From positions 68,868,895 through 68,932,894 of the forward strand of contig CM043944.1 of assembly GCA_014529385.2 (NCBI GenBank): DNA of 64,000 nucleotides. Reading direction: 5' to 3'. Source of the DNA: Adiantum capillus-veneris (lineage: Eukaryota; Streptophyta; Polypodiopsida; Polypodiales; Pteridaceae). Below the pieces are notes generated by a model. It made no database searches and had not been told where the DNA came from. It was given only the letters and a program-made list of their open reading frames with translations. Positions 22,431-35,552 of the stretch are shown piece by piece (the stretch's first letter is position 1; each line of letters starts with the position of its first letter). Position numbers and translations under genes: made by a program.

Positions 22431-23435
22431 ATAAGAGAAGACATCATCGATGCAGCACGCTTAAATGCTATTGAAGCAATGTGCATGGTGGAGAAGTACT
22501 TTCCAACAAACATTATTACCATCCAAATGCATGTAGTTGTGCATGTGGTCAATGAAGTTGCAGTTGCTGGAGTAGTCCATAGCAGGTGCATGTTCTTCTT
22601 GGACATATTGATGAAGACTTTAAAGGGGTTTGTTAATCAAAGGGCTTGCCCCAAGGGTAGCACGGTCGAAGGATGTCTTGTACAAGAGTCTCTTGTCCTC
22701 ATCAATGAATTTTTTGTCTCAATTGATCTAGAGATGCCCGGAATGTGGACTATTGAGGTCAACATCAAGGTGAAGGGGAGGAGCTGTAGGGACGAGGCAT
22801 CGTTAGGAAGAGGGACATCACAATGCGAGAAAAGGTTATGAGATTTTGCCTTCTCAACTCAGACATCATGCAAAAGTGTCTAGAGAGGTACGAAGGGGAA
22901 AAGCAACAACGCTTGACAAATTGTCTTCAATGCAAGTGCAACCGTGCCACTAAAAACCTTCCTTTTCCAGATCATCTCCAAAAATTGCCTGACTTCCCAA
23001 CTGGGCGGTGGTTAGATGCAACAATCTTAGAGGCAAAGAGTAATGGAGTGTTGATTATTGAAGAGGAAGAGGGGATGGCAAGGGGTTGCGGTTGGTATGT
23101 ATATTTTAACAACTTCCTTTTGGAGCTCGACATAATCACATCGCTTTAATAACTTTTAGTCTCTTTCAATTTTGTGGCTGCAGTATCACAAAAATGGAGC
23201 TTTGTGGTCACATGGAAACACTTCAGAGTGTAACCGATTGATGAACAAAGGGTCACTTTCAACAGTGGTGTTAGGGCATGTTTTGTCCAAGAAAGTAGGA
23301 GTAGTGCCAGGGATGAGAACACAAAGACTAGCCAACTTGAATACTTTGGCTACATCCAAGATATCTTGAGATTAGCTTTAGAAAGTTTGATATGTTTATC
23401 TTTGATGTCAAGTGGTTCAAAGTTATTACCAGTGG
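22430..23435 (+). pseudogene. CACTA 2 transposase remnant (DUF4218 to DUF4216)
   Basis: 22430-22840 encodes the DUF4218 block, with landmarks EKYFPTNI, HVVVHVVNE, MKTLKGFVNQRA and CPKGSTVEG. A frameshifted linker follows (22823-23149). An AG acceptor before TATCACAAAAATG then leads into the DUF4216 block, which is read in shifting frames (FGYIQDILRL, later FDVKWF). The gene is broken at 23435 by insertion of element D and resumes at 38879. Several stops and frame changes make it non-functional. Confidence 0.75.
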
Positions 23436-24863
23436 TGTCGTGCAGCTCTGCTATCATGAAGAGAAAAAGAGCAGAGAAATGCAAGATAAGCTTCTTTAAA
23501 GTCTACAACTTTAGTGAGCAGTGATCGGGCTTGTTAACAGGCCAAGTTTAATGATTAATGTATGCCAGATGTGGCATAAAAGGGCCAACATATGTCTTAA
23601 TGATGCCAAAAATGAGTATGCTTGAAGTGAGCACAAATGAAAGACTATGATGTAGAACTGCAGTGCTTAAAGTGCTCTGTCGACCTGTCTTTACGGCTTG
23701 TCGATTGGAGCTACGGTGAAGAAGTTATGGTAGTTTGAAATTAGAGTTAATTTCAAATCCGTATCCAATTGGGCAACTGCACCTAGGCTGTAAGAAATGA
23801 AATGAATCCACAGGCTTGAAGTGCTCACTTTGTGGAGTGTGTCGGTCTTTTCAGATTAGCGATCGGAGTTCCGGTTGCAGAGATATTAGCTGTTAAAGAT
23901 TTGTCAGGGGTTGGCTCCGTACCAGTTTGGTCCGCTTGATCGGAGTGCCATCTGGGATTTTTATAGCCTCAGCAGGGTTTGCATGCATTTTATGCAATTT
24001 GAGAGGTCTACAGGGATTTACGGCTCGTCAAACAGAGTCCAGCTTGATAAGATTATACGGTTTGAGACCGATGACAATTGTCGGCGCTGCTGAACTAGGT
24101 AGTTGTGGCATTATTCAAGATGTTGGTATGGATAGTAAAATTCACAATGATATGGTTAGTGAAGGATTGTTGGAGGAGAAAACATGCCTAGCAATGCCCT
24201 AATTGTTATCTATGCTAAATTCGGTGCCGGTTAAAAGGCTGCCCGACTTGAGAAGGTTGCCCAGCTTCAAAGGCCACCCAAAAACTTGAGAAGGTCGCCC
24301 AAAGGCAACCAAAGAATTGGGGCATTGGACGCCCACAATGAAGGATTTCCCTCCCAAGCCACTAATGGCCGCCCAAAGGCAATCAAGCCCAAAAATGGCC
24401 GCCCAAATTCAATGGGGGCTTAAGTGTGAAGCCAAGCAAGGAAAAGAAAGGCGTAGCGTGAAGTAGCGAGGAGGAACACAGGGATGGTGGGAGAAGCTCG
24501 CGACGACTGCCAGTAGGGTCAGGTGGTGGTGAGCAAGAAACGAATGGTACTCAGTTCAGCATGGCGACGACATTTGGAGCGATTTTTGCCGCATTCTCCT
24601 CTGCTTCGCATATGACTGCCATGTCATCAACCCCACTCCCACCCCACGTCAATCACTACGCCGTGACTGCGTGGTGGGGCAAAAAACTAAAGAGGGCTAT
24701 TATAAGGGAAGGCATCGGAGAGTTGTTGGAAGAAGCATAAAAAACGAGGGCAAGAAGGGTTGAAAGAGGAGGAAAACGAGCATCACAAAGTGGAGAAGAA
24801 GAGGAGGCAAAGCTCTCTCTCTTGAAGCTTGAAGGCAAAGCTCTCTCTCTCAAAGCTTGAAGG

Positions 24864-24912
<49 letters not shown>

Positions 24913-25695
24913 GTTGTTTAAGCAAGGGGAACACAATATCCCGCTCTCTCGTACTTGAAGGAGGAAAGAAAGACACAAAATCTCTCTCTCTTGGAAAAGG
25001 GATTCGAAGGGAAGGCAATTAAGAAGAGATATAACGAGGGTAAGGAAAGCCAGAAGAGGAAAGAGCTTAAAGCTTCTTCCGAAGCAACCAAGGCGAGAAA
25101 CCTGTCGAAGCAAGCAAGAGAGCTTGGGCTAGAGAGCAAAGGCAAGAAGCTTAAAGCAAGTAAACAAGGAAGGCTCGGGTTTTCTCTCTCGTGCATAAGC
25201 AAGCAACTCGACCCAAAGAAGCAAGAGGTCAAGAGCAGGAGAACGGCAATTAAGTGAGTCTAAAGCAAACAGAGTAAGAAGCTGCACTATATTTGACAAT
25301 AATCAAAGCTTGATGATCGAGGCAGTGAAGTGAATTGAATCTTGCAGAATCCGCAAGGTATTCGAAGTAGATAAAGCCGTAGAGAAAACTTTCCGTCACC
25401 GTTATCCATTAGAGATTGAATTAGCATTTTGTTAAGTCCGGTGTTGTTAATGACCCGGTTAATCCTATAAATGGGAGATTAAAATCCTAGTTAGTAGCTG
25501 ATCCAAGTGACGGCGCCTGTTAACAGCCTGCCTTGGCTAAGGACTAAATTGTACTCAAAGTAATATTCAATTAATTGTTGATGATTGCGGTGATTGGCAG
25601 AACTATCAATGTCCCTTGTTCTCTCTCTTTCACATCTCCCACAGCTAAAGGCCCGGTGCATGCGCGACTCACATAGCAAACCATATCCCCCGACA
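23436..25695 (+). repeat. Element D 5' LTR
   Basis: 2260 bp, TGTCG to CGACA. It contains a long (TC)n run at 24867-24910 and stretches rich in GAGA and CTCT. The downstream sequence TTTGGTGAACGCGACGTG starts 2 bp after the LTR and is the likely primer-binding site. Confidence 0.85.
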
Positions 25696-26093
25696 GCTTT
25701 GGTGAACGCGACGTGAAACGATCCGGGGTGGGAGGTAAATATGGAGATACTAGAGCAATTGAAGCAATTTATTGACGATTTCATTTTGAATTGATTTGAT
25801 AAAAAATTGGCAGTTACAGATTTGCCAAAAATGATGAAATTGGTTCAGGGGTATCTACAACAAGCAAAAGCCATGGAGATAAAAAAGCAGATTGATGATG
25901 CTGTAGAGCTAGCACTTGATGGTGTTCAAGAGCAGTATTATATTTTTCAGGGAGATGATCCAGAAGGTTTTATTGCATGTTATAAAGCTGAGATGCAGAG
26001 CTGAAATGTTCCAGAAGATCGGATGATTACAGCTTTTGAGGAGGTTGTAAACTCGGATTTTAAAAAGTGGGTTCAAGGATTGGCAGAAGCATA

Positions 26094-28458
26094 TGTTGAG
26101 CTTATATGTGAAGCTACTCAATATATGGCTTCTCTATATATGGCACCCAGGTCCCCTCTATATATACATCATCTCATGTGTGTATTCTACACACTTTGGG
26201 GTTCTACTTCTGTGTTCTCTCCTTCTCTCAACATGGTATCAGAGCAGTACGTTTTTGTTTTCGATTTTTCTCTTGATCAAAATCGATTTTGCAGAAACTA
26301 CTCGTATGAGGGATCGGAATCGATGTGGTCTACAACTTTGCAAAAGGAAGTTTTTTCAAATTCTGCACCGATTTTGAGTTATCGTTCACGGACTGCGTAC
26401 ATACCTGAAAAACAGCTTCCGCGTTTTGTTTTTGATTTTTCTGCTAATTGGAAACGATTTTGCAGAAACTACCCGCTAGAGAGACTGGAATCGATGTAGT
26501 CTACAACTTTGCAGAAGGAAGTGTTTTCAAATTCTGCACCGATTTTGAGTTATCGTTCGCGGACTGCGTACATACATAAAAAGCAATTTCCGTTTTTTGT
26601 TTTTTATTTTTCTGCTTATTGAAAACGATTTTGCAGAAACTATCCGCGTGAGAGACCGGAATCGATGTGCTCTACAACTTTGCAGAAGAAACTACCCGCT
26701 ATGGGAGACCGGAATCGATGTGGTCTATAACTTTGCAGAAGAAAGTTTCTCTAAATTCTGCACCGATTTTGGGTTATCGTCTCGGACAGCGAATATGTTT
26801 GAAAATCAAAATTTTACATTTTGCTTTTGATTTTTCTCAGAATTGAAAACTTCTCAATTATATTTTTCTTCATCAATCATATATTTGTTACTGACGTAAT
26901 TTTGCTGCAGAAGCCAGTTACACATCGTTCCGATTCAGTCGAGCCGTTGATGATCGTCCAAATTCTATCGAGCTACTGTTGGTACATGATCTTTTGTTAT
27001 ATGATATACTCGTTCATTGATTCTCGTATAATTATTCTTTTAGAGATATAGTTTACGTCGTTTTATTGATAATTTCTCATTGATACCATAGTGATTTTGA
27101 TGGTACCATGATGATGTTTTGTTAATACTTTGGTCATGGTGATTTTCGTTGATACCATGATGATATGTCATTCATATCATGGTTATTCTCGGTGGTGCCA
27201 TGATGATATTTCATTGATACCATGGTTATTCTCCGTGATGCCATGATGATGTTTCGTTGATACCATGGTTATTCTCGGTGATGCCATGATGTTGTTTCGT
27301 TGATTCCATGGTGATTTTTGTTGATACCATGATGATGTTTTGTTGATACCATGGTTATTCTCGGTGATACCATGATGTTGTTTCGTTGATACCATGGTTA
27401 TTCTCGGTGATGCCATGATGATGTTTCGTTGATACCATGGTTATTCTCGGTGATGCCATGATGTTGTTTCGTTGATACAATGATTATTCTCGGTGATATC
27501 ATGATGCTTTTCGTTGATACCATGGTCATTTATTCATTTTTATTGATATAATGATGATATTTTGTTAATACTTTGATATCATGATGCTTTTCGTTGATAC
27601 CATGGTCATTTATTCATTTTTATTGATATAATGATGATATTTTGTTAATACTTTGATGGTATTCATTGATCACTACATTGATAAATGTTGTTTTATGTAG
27701 TATATACACATATCATTTGTATCACGTAATCACACATTTTGTACTTTTACGTTTATACTTTATGTACCATATGTTGTCGTGCGTATATATGTCATCAAAA
27801 GAGTGGCGTCGCGAACCATCTCTTATGGCATTGTGAACGTAATTATTTCATTAACGATGCTAATAATTTTCATGACATGTTCTTTTTGGAGTCTATGATC
27901 TATGTAGGATTGATCAAAGAATTGATTTTATGAAGACAAACTTGGTGACAATAAAAGATTTATGAAGATATGTTTGGTGATGCCATATTGATGACAACAT
28001 GAAGACATGTTTGGTGATGCGATATTGATGACAAGCTACACAACAGATTCACTGAGACACTTTTGATTACAAGCTAATCGATAGCTTTTATACCTCTTTA
28101 TTGAACCTTTGTATTCATTATTGTATTTGATAGGATCGGAGTAATGTAACTCCTCATAAAACATTCATTGTAAAAGGAGTGATGTAGCTCCTCGTAAACA
28201 TTTGTATATTTAATGATTTTTATAATATAACGGTGGGTGTATATAGAGCTGTGGGTTTTTCCCTTGATCCCCCAAGGGTTTTTTCATCCACAGTTAGGGA
28301 CCCGTATTTGAGCGGGGGTGTTGAGCTTATATGTGAAGCTACTCAATATATGGCTTCTCTATATATGGCACCCAGGTCCCCTCTATATATACATCATCTC
28401 ATGTGTGTATTCTACACACTTTGGGGTTCTACTTCTGTGTTCTCTCCTTCTCTCAACA
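26094..28458 (+). mobile_element. Small LTR element A, non-coding
   Basis: The 140-bp LTRs at 26094-26233 and 28319-28458 look identical and run TGTTGA to TCAACA. The 5-bp target duplication GCATA is perfect (26089-26093 and 28459-28463). TGGTATCAGAGC directly after LTR 1 is complementary to the 3' end of initiator methionine tRNA, the common copia-type primer site. A purine tract (GAGCGGGGG) precedes LTR 2. The interior of about 2.1 kb codes for nothing recognised. It holds three or four copies of a roughly 160-bp unit and then a 40-bp minisatellite. It must be moved by another element's enzymes. Element B at 57,027 is its sister. Confidence 0.92.
27060..27660 (+). repeat. Element A minisatellite (GATACCATGGTTATT)
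   Basis: A unit of roughly 40 bp containing GATACCATGGTTATTCTCGG and GCCATGATG recurs more than ten times with small changes. The same array occurs in element B at about 58420-58850. Confidence 0.85.
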
Positions 28459-28694
28459 GCATATCCCACACGGTGGGAGTATTTTGCAGAGGAATTTATT
28501 TACGAAAGCTGAAGGATTCTAGATCGGGAAGTAAAGGAGATTACTAAACAAGTGAGGTTGTCTTCAGTAAAGGTGAAGGGGATCAGATGAAGATCCTCAA
28601 TTATGATGAATTTTGGGAGCATATTTCTACAAGAAGTAAAGCCAAAGAAAATGTTGAGCTGGAAGTAGCAAATTCAGTTTAAGAGGAGCTTATT

Positions 28695-29210
28695 TTGAGC
28701 AACGAAGAAAAAGTAAATGATGAATTTGATGCTGAAACATGCTTATATGAATTATTTTCAAAGATTGATTGCATGGACGCTACCTTTAATAATGGTTCCA
28801 CTGCAGACATAGACTATACAACAAGTGGTTCGCAAGTTGTTGACCTTCACATGGGTTATTCAGAAGGAGTTCATCAAGCAGATGAGCCTCTACATGACAT
28901 TACTAAAATTATCAGCACTATAGCCGAGCAGGACAACATGTTTGGTGTAGATGAGTGCATAAATAAAGCTATTATATACACAGTAGCTAATGAAGTGACT
29001 AAAATTATGGACCCAACACAGGATGAGCCTGAGGATGTCAATGAACCTATGATTGCTACTAACAATATGCTTGCAGATGTTTCTATCATAGAAGAGGATG
29101 CTATAATCGGTGAATTTTTGTCTAGACCTGAAGGAGATGTTTATGACAGTATAGAAGAGCTTTCTGATGCGCATACCTCTTCAGAGGGGGTGCTAGATGA
29201 GCCTTTATAG
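28695..29210 (+). CDS. Element D internal frame, acidic, unknown function
   Basis: A 171-codon uninterrupted frame downstream of the gag remnant. It is strongly acidic (many Asp and Glu) with no Cys-His knuckle, protease motif or reverse transcriptase motif. The first codon is not ATG, so the frame is probably the middle of a longer gag-derived protein. Further degenerate coding follows. Element F also has an acidic region after its gag domain, so this may be the same kind of tail. I do not recognise a family. Confidence 0.5.
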   Translation: MSNEEKVNDEFDAETCLYELFSKIDCMDATFNNGSTADIDYTTSGSQVVDLHMGYSEGVHQADEPLHDITKIISTIAEQDNMFGVDECINKAIIYTVANEVTKIMDPTQDEPEDVNEPMIATNNMLADVSIIEEDAIIGEFLSRPEGDVYDSIEELSDAHTSSEGVLDEPL

Positions 29211-29605
29211 TTCTATAATGTATTTTCAAGTGCAGATGAGGAAGCAGAGGATGATATGGATGAGTATGAAGATTGCTTAGATCATGTTGATTGTGAACAA
29301 ATTATTGACAAGGATTTTACATCTATGCTTGTACATGGGTTGCATGAGGAGATAACTCCTACAGTTTTGATTAATGTTGAGACTTCCAAGGGTGATTTTT
29401 CCGAGGATGCTATGGACAAAGATTTATAGGATAAAGCTACTTTTCATGATCAAGATGAAATCCCAACAGGTGAAAATTCGTATGATGATACAAGTTGAGA
29501 GACACCCAAGTTTTTTCGTGATGGCTATGAAGCTAGAGGGGGTGATGATGCTAAATCATCCTTGATACTGTATAAAATGCATAGGGTTTTTCAATTGCTT
29601 GGACA

Positions 29606-30040
29606 ATGTGCCAGATGTGGCTGGATTTGGATGCTATTCCTATTGATGATTATGTCAGTGATGTCTTGGCTGCCAGTAAAAGGGAGTCAAATTTCTTTAT
29701 TGCTTCTGGTAATGAGCTTAAGTTGCCAACAATTTATGGGATGTGGGTGTTGCACTATGCTTCAGGTGAAGCTCTAGTATATTGCGGATCCCATCAATGC
29801 TATGTGATCTCGATGGTGTTTGATCCAGGAGATTCTAAGGATATTCATAAGCAGATTCAATATGGATGGATGCTGATCAGTCTGCATAGTAATTGCATGC
29901 TATTTGAACCACGGGTAGCATATCTGCACCATAAATTCTTGATGTTGATTGATACAGGAAATGTATGCTCATGTGGATATTATGATGCCCCAATGTGTGG
30001 GAAATTTCTTATTACCCCCTTTGATCCTGGGGGCTACTAA
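29606..30040 (+). CDS. Element D 3' internal frame, unknown function
   Basis: A 144-codon frame near the 3' end of element D. It contains blocks such as KLPTIYGMWVLHYASGEA and a Cys-containing stretch CSCGYYDAPMCGKF. No known retrotransposon enzyme motif is visible. Its position corresponds to the C-terminal part of the single long frame in element F. It may be part of a once-continuous element protein. It starts with a non-ATG codon or an internal one. Confidence 0.45.
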   Translation: MCQMWLDLDAIPIDDYVSDVLAASKRESNFFIASGNELKLPTIYGMWVLHYASGEALVYCGSHQCYVISMVFDPGDSKDIHKQIQYGWMLISLHSNCMLFEPRVAYLHHKFLMLIDTGNVCSCGYYDAPMCGKFLITPFDPGGY

Positions 30041-31142
30041 AGTGCAAGTTCCAGATACGGAGGATACCAGATGCTTGATGTAGCAGGTTGCGTGATACAA
30101 GGTTTTGTTTTCTAGATTATGCTAAGTCAGAAGAGTTTCTCGTTATGCATTCAATAAAATTACATGGCTAGCTTCCAACTGACTTCTTTGGACAATTGAT
30201 GAAGTATCTTCACATATTTTGAGTTGGTTCTGCTACCAGAACATGAGGTAAAGGACTTGACAGCCATTCCGTGTGTAGATAGAGTAAGGCATACTTGAGC
30301 TTGACATGGTTCCTTAAAGCGATCTTAATGGTCAAGCGGTGTGCATCTTTAACTAGAGCACTTGATTCTGGCGGGGTATACTAAACAGGTTATCCATAAT
30401 TGAATGCTTTGAAGATACGATAGATACGGTTCAAAGATTTTTCATGGGAAGCTACCTAATGATTAAGCTAGAACATTGATGATAGGGTATAAGCCTTATT
30501 TCAGTTTTCATATGTTTACCAGTTACGTGAGTCTGATGATGGAAAGAGCTTAAGGTACTTAAAGCATATGTAGATTAAAGTGCAGTTTGCACAGACCGGA
30601 GACTGTACAGGTTCAGAGGGGGTGGATGTCGTGCAGCTCCACTGCCATGAAGAGAAAAAGAGCAGAGAAATGCAAGATAAGATTCTTTAAAGCCTACACC
30701 TTTAGTGAGCAGTGATCAGGGCTTGTGAACAGGCCAAGTTTAATCATGTATGCCAGATGCGGCTTAAAAGGGCCAACATATGCCTCAATGATGCCAAAAA
30801 TGAGTATGCTTGAAGTGAGAACATATGAAAGATTATGATGTAGAATTTCACTGCTTGAAATGCTCTACCGGCCTGTCTTTACGGCTCGTCAATTGGAGCT
30901 ACAATGAAGAAGTTATGGCAGTTTGAAATTAGAGTTAATTGCAGATCCGTACCGGATTGGGCAACTGCAGTTGAGGTGATAGAAATGAAATGAATGCATG
31001 GGCTTGAAGTGCTCACTTTGTGGAGTGCATCGGTCCTTTCAGATGAGCGATCGGAGTTCTGGCTGCCAAGATATTAGCCGCCGTTAAAGATTCGTCGAGG
31101 ACCGGCTCCGTACCAGTTCGGTCCGCTCGATCGGAGTGGCGT

Positions 31143-32288
31143 TGTGAGCGGGATGAAAACACACATAGCACCTCTATAACTACCCAACACACACTCTTGG
31201 AAGGATACACACACACACTATGGGTCACCACTCGGCTTACACAACACACCTGGCCGAGACAGGGAACACACCTATGGACTGAGAGGAGAGAGACTATCCA
31301 CTTGCCCACTCCACACAAACACACACACACACACACACACACACCCAAAAAACTCAGCTCAAAAGAGGAGAATTTCTGATGTTTAGATACAATGAAGCTC
31401 AGCCCAATACCAATGGGGCAAATAGTTTACACAGTATGGGTTAAATAAGCCAGATACAATCACAAACTAGAGCAGTCACTTCGCTCATAGGAGAAACTTA
31501 CACAGAAAAATAGCAGTAAAAGAGTGAGTAATTTGGCAAAATGGACAGCGCCATCGCGTTCGGAACGGCCCAAAACCCCAGTCTACAATGTCAAAGTGCT
31601 CAAATCCGACCTCGGATGAGCAGTTTACGGCCAAAACAAGCTCCAAAATGAGCAAAAACACACCTGCGGCTATTCCTCCTCTCTTCTCCACGTTTTTTCT
31701 GATCTTCTCTCTGTTTTTTCAGTTCCCACACTTAGATTTATTAGTTGAGCACCCTTGGCCTTTTAGATGACCTCAAACGGACCCCGAACAGGCCAAAAAC
31801 TGACCTCGCAGTGCATAGTTGTCACCTTTTTTGCATCATCCGCACACCTGGCACTCATTTCTTTTCAATATTGCGTCTCGCAACCACGTGAAGTTGCCCC
31901 AAAAAGTGGTCCTAATGATGACCTTTCTGCATAACTCTCACAAGAAAACACCACTTTGTGTCCGTATTCATCCACGTGCAAATATTGACCCCGTTCGGCC
32001 TCCTGACGCCACTCGATGCTATCTGACGCACCTGCTTACCTCATGTCATCGGCCTGCGGATAGCTTCCTCAAGACGTTTTACGCGCTACCAACTCCTCCT
32101 TATTGTAGAAAAAACACAGTGGTACTGGTAATAGTGAAAATCGATGCACTATATACACCCTGTCCTACTTGTACACATGTGGGCCCCACGTAACCACCTG
32201 GCTCTGAAAAATGGGCAATTCTTTATTTGATGCACCATGCATGTATATGTACATATGCGCATTCCCTTGCTCCAAAAAACTCCTGACA
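31143..32288 (-). repeat. Element C 3' LTR
   Basis: 1146 bp. On the plus strand it runs TGTGAG to CTGACA, so on the element's strand TGTCAG to CTCACA. It contains an (AC)n run at 31318-31344. The purine tract AGGGGATGGGC sits next to it on the element's strand. Confidence 0.88.
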
Positions 32289-32316
32289 TAATTTGCCCAT
32301 CCCCTAGCCTGCTAGA

Positions 32317-33026
32317 TCATTCATGATCAGCAGAAGCAAAGAGCGATATGAGACTCGCCGCATCACAGGTCTCCTCATCCTTCACCAACATTGCTTGCTC
32401 CACAGACAGTTCATCTTGCTCCACCATCATCAATCTAGCATGATACAATTTAAGACGTAATCCATTTACCCTTGACTTCTGTAGAACACCATCCAGGTTA
32501 GCCAGCTGATATGTGCCATTTGGAAAACACTCCACTACCTTGAAAGGGCCTTCCCACTTAATTTGAAACTTCTTTTGGAAGGTGTTGTCCAGCTTACTGT
32601 TGTAGCCCAAAACCAAGTCATGCTTCTTGATACCCTTACTTTTGACCTTTCATTTATCTTTGCTAAAGCCCTATCTTGCATCTGCCCAGAATGTTCCAAT
32701 GCACTCATCCTATCCAGCTGAACCTCTTGTAGCTGTAAGAGCCTCTCTTCGAATGCATCACTAGGCGGCCCAAGAAACTTCTCTAACATCTTGACCACAG
32801 GCAACTCTACTTCCACAGGCAATAGTGCTTCTTTTCCATACACCAAATGAAATGGAGTAAACCCTGTACCTGTCTTCACCGAAGTACGATAAGCCCATAA
32901 TGCACTAGGCAATTCCAAATCCCAATTCTTTCCTTGGTGCTCTGTCACTTTCGAAAGAATCTGTACAAACTCACCATTGAATCTTTCATTTAAGCCATTA
33001 CACTGTGGGTAATAAGGAGTGGTATG
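32317..33026 (-). pseudogene. Element C integrase C-terminal part
   Basis: This continues the integrase past a stop at 33027. It contains the Glu of the DDE triad in NGLNERFNG just upstream of 32948, then WAYRTSVKTGTGFTPFHL and VYGKEALLP. After a frame change near 32620 it contains FQIKWEGPFKV and NGTYQLANLDG, the C-terminal domain typical of plant gypsy integrases. At least one stop and one frameshift are present. Confidence 0.8.
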
Positions 33027-34289
33027 CTAGTGCCTAATCTTCATCTTTGCACATAAAAAATCTAGCAGTTTAGCTCTAAAGCCAGGCCCCTTATCTGAAA
33101 GTAGCTCCAGTGGCACCCCAAACTTGCAACATATTTCATCATACACAAATTTTGCCACATCCTTTCCAGTGATCTGTTTTACTGCTATAGCCTCTTCCCA
33201 TCTAGAAAGATAGTCCACTGCCGTCAGAATATAGCTTTTGCCCCTGCTTGTGATAGGTAACGGGCCTATTGCATCAATCCCCCACTTTTCAAACACGTCA
33301 AACGCCATAATGGTTTTTCGTAGCTCTGGCTTCAACACTCTCTTCCCAAATGCTTGACACCTATCGCAAGACCTACACCAATGGTGAACATCCTTGTGCA
33401 AACTAGGCCATACATACCCCTCTTGCAAAATCTTATGCAAGGTGATCTTTAGAGCAAAATGGTCACCACATGCGCCTTCATGATTCTCTTCCAACACTCT
33501 GTAAAGCTCCTCCCGCCAAGGTACACGTCTCAACACGAGATCAGCCCCTTTCATGTATAAGACATCACCAATCAATTTGTACCTGTATGCTCTACGCACA
33601 AAGCCATACTTCTTAGACTTCTGAATCTCCTTTGGAATGATTCCTATTAGCAAAAACTCCTCTTCTTGATCCAAACTTTCCCGGCCATGATAAAGAGGTA
33701 AAGTGGTCCTCAACACAAATAGCTCCCCAATCATGCCTTGAGCTGCTTCATGTGCCTCTCCATTTAGAGCACGTTCAATGTGTCTGATGATCCATGCTTC
33801 GAACTTTTTTAATAGACCTTTAATTCTGAAGCACATTTCCTTCAATGAGGTGTTCTTGCTCTTCCACACACCCAGCACTTGCTTCACCACTAACAAGGCA
33901 TCACCTTTTATGCTCAACCTTCGAACCCCATGCTTCAAACAAATGTGTAATCCGGCTTCCAGAGTAGCATATTCAGCCTCATTGTTACTATGAGCATCCA
34001 ATTTGAACCCTCTCTTGCATACTAGCTTCCCCTCTGGATCATAAAGTGCTATACCCCCTGAAGATGCATCATGGCTCTTTCTGTATGAACCATCAAAGAA
34101 CAACACATGTGCATTGCTGATCTGTGGCACTTCTTCAACTACCTTTCTCACCACCTCTTCCTTAACAAGAAGGGGATTCTCCTTGTAAGTCAACAAATCG
34201 GCTAGGGTAGCCCTTGTACTATCTTCCACTAGAAAAGAGAACTCAAACTCTTGCAGCTCAATTACCCATTTCTTCACCACATTTGACAT
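33027..34289 (-). pseudogene. Element C RNase H and integrase core
   Basis: 420 open codons. The first part is an RNase H domain of the plant-like type (LFFDGSYRKSHDASSGG, NNEAEYATLEAGL). The integrase zinc finger follows (HEGACGDHF, then CRSCDRCQ). The catalytic core then gives the first Asp in WGIDAIGPL and the second in LLSDKGPGF. It ends in a TAG directly before the region carrying the catalytic Glu, so the enzyme is incomplete. Confidence 0.85.
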
Positions 34290-34307
34290 GTTAGTACCAT
34301 TAATTAA

Positions 34308-35552
34308 CTATGGCAAAAAGGCATAACTCGTCAAGAAAACAAAAGGCCGTGGTAGCAAGTAATGACGAAATCGTCGACAAGCAAATATTACACTGGCCAT
34401 CACTAGCTCTACTTCCGAGAACTTTCTCTCCGCTACCAACTTCACTCGGCTTGCACAATACACTGGCCTCATATAATGGCTGCCCTTCCCCTTTTTCAAT
34501 AGCATGGCTCCAATGGCATCATCCCCTACTGAGGGATTTACATAAAAAACTTTCTCCCAATCAGGAGCCTGCATGGCTGAAAAACCCCCTAATACCTCTT
34601 TCACCTCTTGAAACACTTCTTCACACTTGTCATCCCCCTGCAATGGATCATGCTTTGCCACTTGTTGTAATGGATAAAGAATCTACGAATGCAATTGAAT
34701 AAACCTTGCCATGTACTTCACTTTGTGTATAAAGGTTTCCAATTGCTTCGTACTCGTAGGTGATGGAAGAAGAATAATAGACTTTACCTTGTCTGGATCA
34801 GCCTCAATGCCATTTTCGGACACCATGTGGCCCAATAACTTCACCCTTGGCTGTGCTAGATGACATTTCTTTGGATTTAGTTGTCCTCCACATTCATCAT
34901 ATCGAGCCAATACCATCTGCAGCTTCTCATGGTGTTCAGCCCTACTGCTATAAGCACAGAAGTCATCCATAAAAGCTTTAACACAACTACCAATGAATGG
35001 TTCCAACACCCAATTTTCTCTCTCTTGATAGAAGGAAGGTCCATTTGACAACCCAAATGGAAATACTGTGTAGCAATAGCAGCCCCATGGCGTAATAAAA
35101 GTGGTCTTTGTGCAGTCTTTAAGAGCAATGTTCAATTGAAAATAGCCTGAAAAACCATCACACACACTATACCTCTCATAACCTGCCACTGAATCCAAGA
35201 TCTGATCGATGAATGGAAAAGGATATGGGTTCTTCTTAGTGGCTGCATTTAAGGGTTTCAAATCTACACAAATTATCCACTTCCCATCCTTCTTTGGACT
35301 GACTACAACTGGACTCACCCATTCTGTGGTCTCCACAGGGACTATGAACCCTGCCTTCAACAACTTGTCCACCTCTTCTCGCAAGGCTTCCATTTGCTCT
35401 TGACCCATCCTTCTTAGCCTTTGCCGCACTGGCTTAGCACCTTCTTTCAGCTCTATATGCATCTCTTCGCCCTTGAACCCTCTGATCTCTTCATATGAAG
35501 TAATGAACAAATCAGGAAAACTAGCCAGCATGTGTGCTATCACTGTCCTCAT
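34308..35552 (-). pseudogene. Element C reverse transcriptase
   Basis: 34683-35552 encodes the palm and fingers, with landmarks GFIVPVETTEWVSPVVVSPK, YPFPFIDQILD, FPFGLSNGPSFYQ and the active-site AFMDDF, a variant of YxDD. 34308-34661 continues in another frame with the connection region (YVNPSVGDDAIGAMLL and the CRRFRHYLLPRPF block). A frameshift with stops near 34670-34685 separates the two. Confidence 0.85.

Larger units (their letters stand above)
25807..28540 (+). pseudogene. Element D gag remnant, interrupted by element A
   Basis: The first part (25807-26093) encodes a capsid-like region with landmarks DDPEGFIACYKAEMQS and VVNSDFKKWVQGLAEAY; a stop lies between them at 26002-26004. 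Element A is inserted at 26093. Downstream the same frame resumes with PTRWEYFAEEFIYES before another stop. The DDPEGF, AEAYPTRW and EYFAEEF blocks fit the retrotransposon gag family, though I cannot name the lineage. Confidence 0.65.

Noticed and set aside
24656-25257. Overlapping frames rich in Arg-Glu and Ser-Leu in the D LTR
   Set aside because: They are translations of the (TC)n run and GAGA-rich LTR sequence on both strands.
27183-27416. Minus-strand frame with repeated HGITENNHGI-type peptide
   Set aside because: It is the translation of the 40-bp minisatellite in element A, not a gene.
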